This document shows, in pieces, positions 6,278-6,383 of a DNA stretch of 6,383 nucleotides (the first letter of the stretch is position 1; each line of letters starts with the position of its first letter). The notes beneath the pieces are model-generated. The model was not told the DNA's origin, did not search any database, and saw only the letters and a program-made list of their open reading frames with translations. The stretch is from NCBI GenBank assembly GCA_945631445.1, contig CALZCR010000110.1, positions 1-6,383 of the forward strand, given 5' to 3'. This stretch comes from an uncultured Corynebacterium sp. Lineage in GTDB: Bacteria; Actinomycetota; Actinomycetes; Mycobacteriales; Mycobacteriaceae. The position numbers and the translations under genes are program-made.

Positions 6278-6383
6278 TGTCGACGGCGTACGGTGTCGTC
6301 GCCGGGTTGACCCCGCGGGGGGAGAGCTTGTCGACGTTCGAGTCACACACAGCCGGGCTGCTCGCCGCCCCCCTCGCCGACCT
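6277..6383 (+). CDS. cinA: CinA C-terminal-domain protein, probable nicotinamide-nucleotide amidase (3' end missing)
   Basis: The ATG at 6277 overlaps the pgsA TGA (TGATG), so the two genes are probably co-transcribed and translationally coupled. A weak AGGG at 6264-6267 sits nine bases upstream. Only 35 codons are visible. They read MSTAYGVVAGLTPRG, then ESLSTFESHTAGLLAAPLAD. This matches the start of the CinA C-terminal (PncC) domain, whose usual motif is LATAESCTGGL; Ser23 would be the catalytic serine by family analogy. Family members deamidate nicotinamide mononucleotide to nicotinate mononucleotide in NAD salvage. Because the motif begins only 18 residues into the protein, this should be a stand-alone single-domain form of about 160-180 residues without the N-terminal MoaB-like domain. 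The variants Phe21 (usually Ala) and His24 are noted. pgsA followed by cinA is a gene order I recall from corynebacteria. Confidence 0.8.
   Translation, partial: MSTAYGVVAGLTPRGESLSTFESHTAGLLAAPLAD

Overview
The window is a GC-rich stretch of housekeeping chromosome from an actinobacterium, most likely Corynebacterium or a close relative. The evidence is the gene order (TIGR03085-family protein, ftsK, TerC-family gene, YciI-like gene, pgsA, cinA), actinobacterial TANNNT -10 hexamers placed 6-7 bases before start codons, and a FtsK with actinobacterial-type extensions. Genus is inferred from remembered synteny and protein style, not from a search. I see no mobile elements, CRISPR arrays, tRNAs or rRNAs.

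Layout. Positions 3-566 (+) hold the 3' part of a DinB/maleylpyruvate-isomerase-like putative metal-binding protein. Positions 635-3829 (+) hold a complete ftsK, the septal DNA translocase. Positions 3830-4075 hold no protein gene but do hold a candidate promoter, a yybP-ykoY (Mn2+-sensing) riboswitch aptamer, and a hairpin that can bury the ribosome binding site of the next gene. Positions 4076-5224 (+) encode a TerC-family membrane protein, probably a manganese exporter. A perfect 22-bp stem at 5241-5289 separates it from a convergent YciI-like gene (5304-5606, -). A 77-bp divergent promoter region follows, then pgsA (5684-6277, +), an anionic phospholipid synthesis enzyme, overlapped by one base by cinA, which runs off the window.

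How the genes work together. FtsK (chromosome segregation at the septum), PgsA (phosphatidylglycerol phosphate synthesis) and CinA (NAD recycling) are core functions with no evident shared pathway. The TerC gene is an independently controlled metal-homeostasis unit. The most informative signal is its leader: the same CCTCC segment (4029-4033) either closes the Mn2+ aptamer or pairs with the Shine-Dalgarno sequence, which predicts a translational ON switch. ftsK, the YciI-like gene and pgsA instead look like leaderless messages. I found no evidence for a wholly new system. The second most unusual item is a three-fold seven-residue DxDG repeat in the TerC C-terminal tail.
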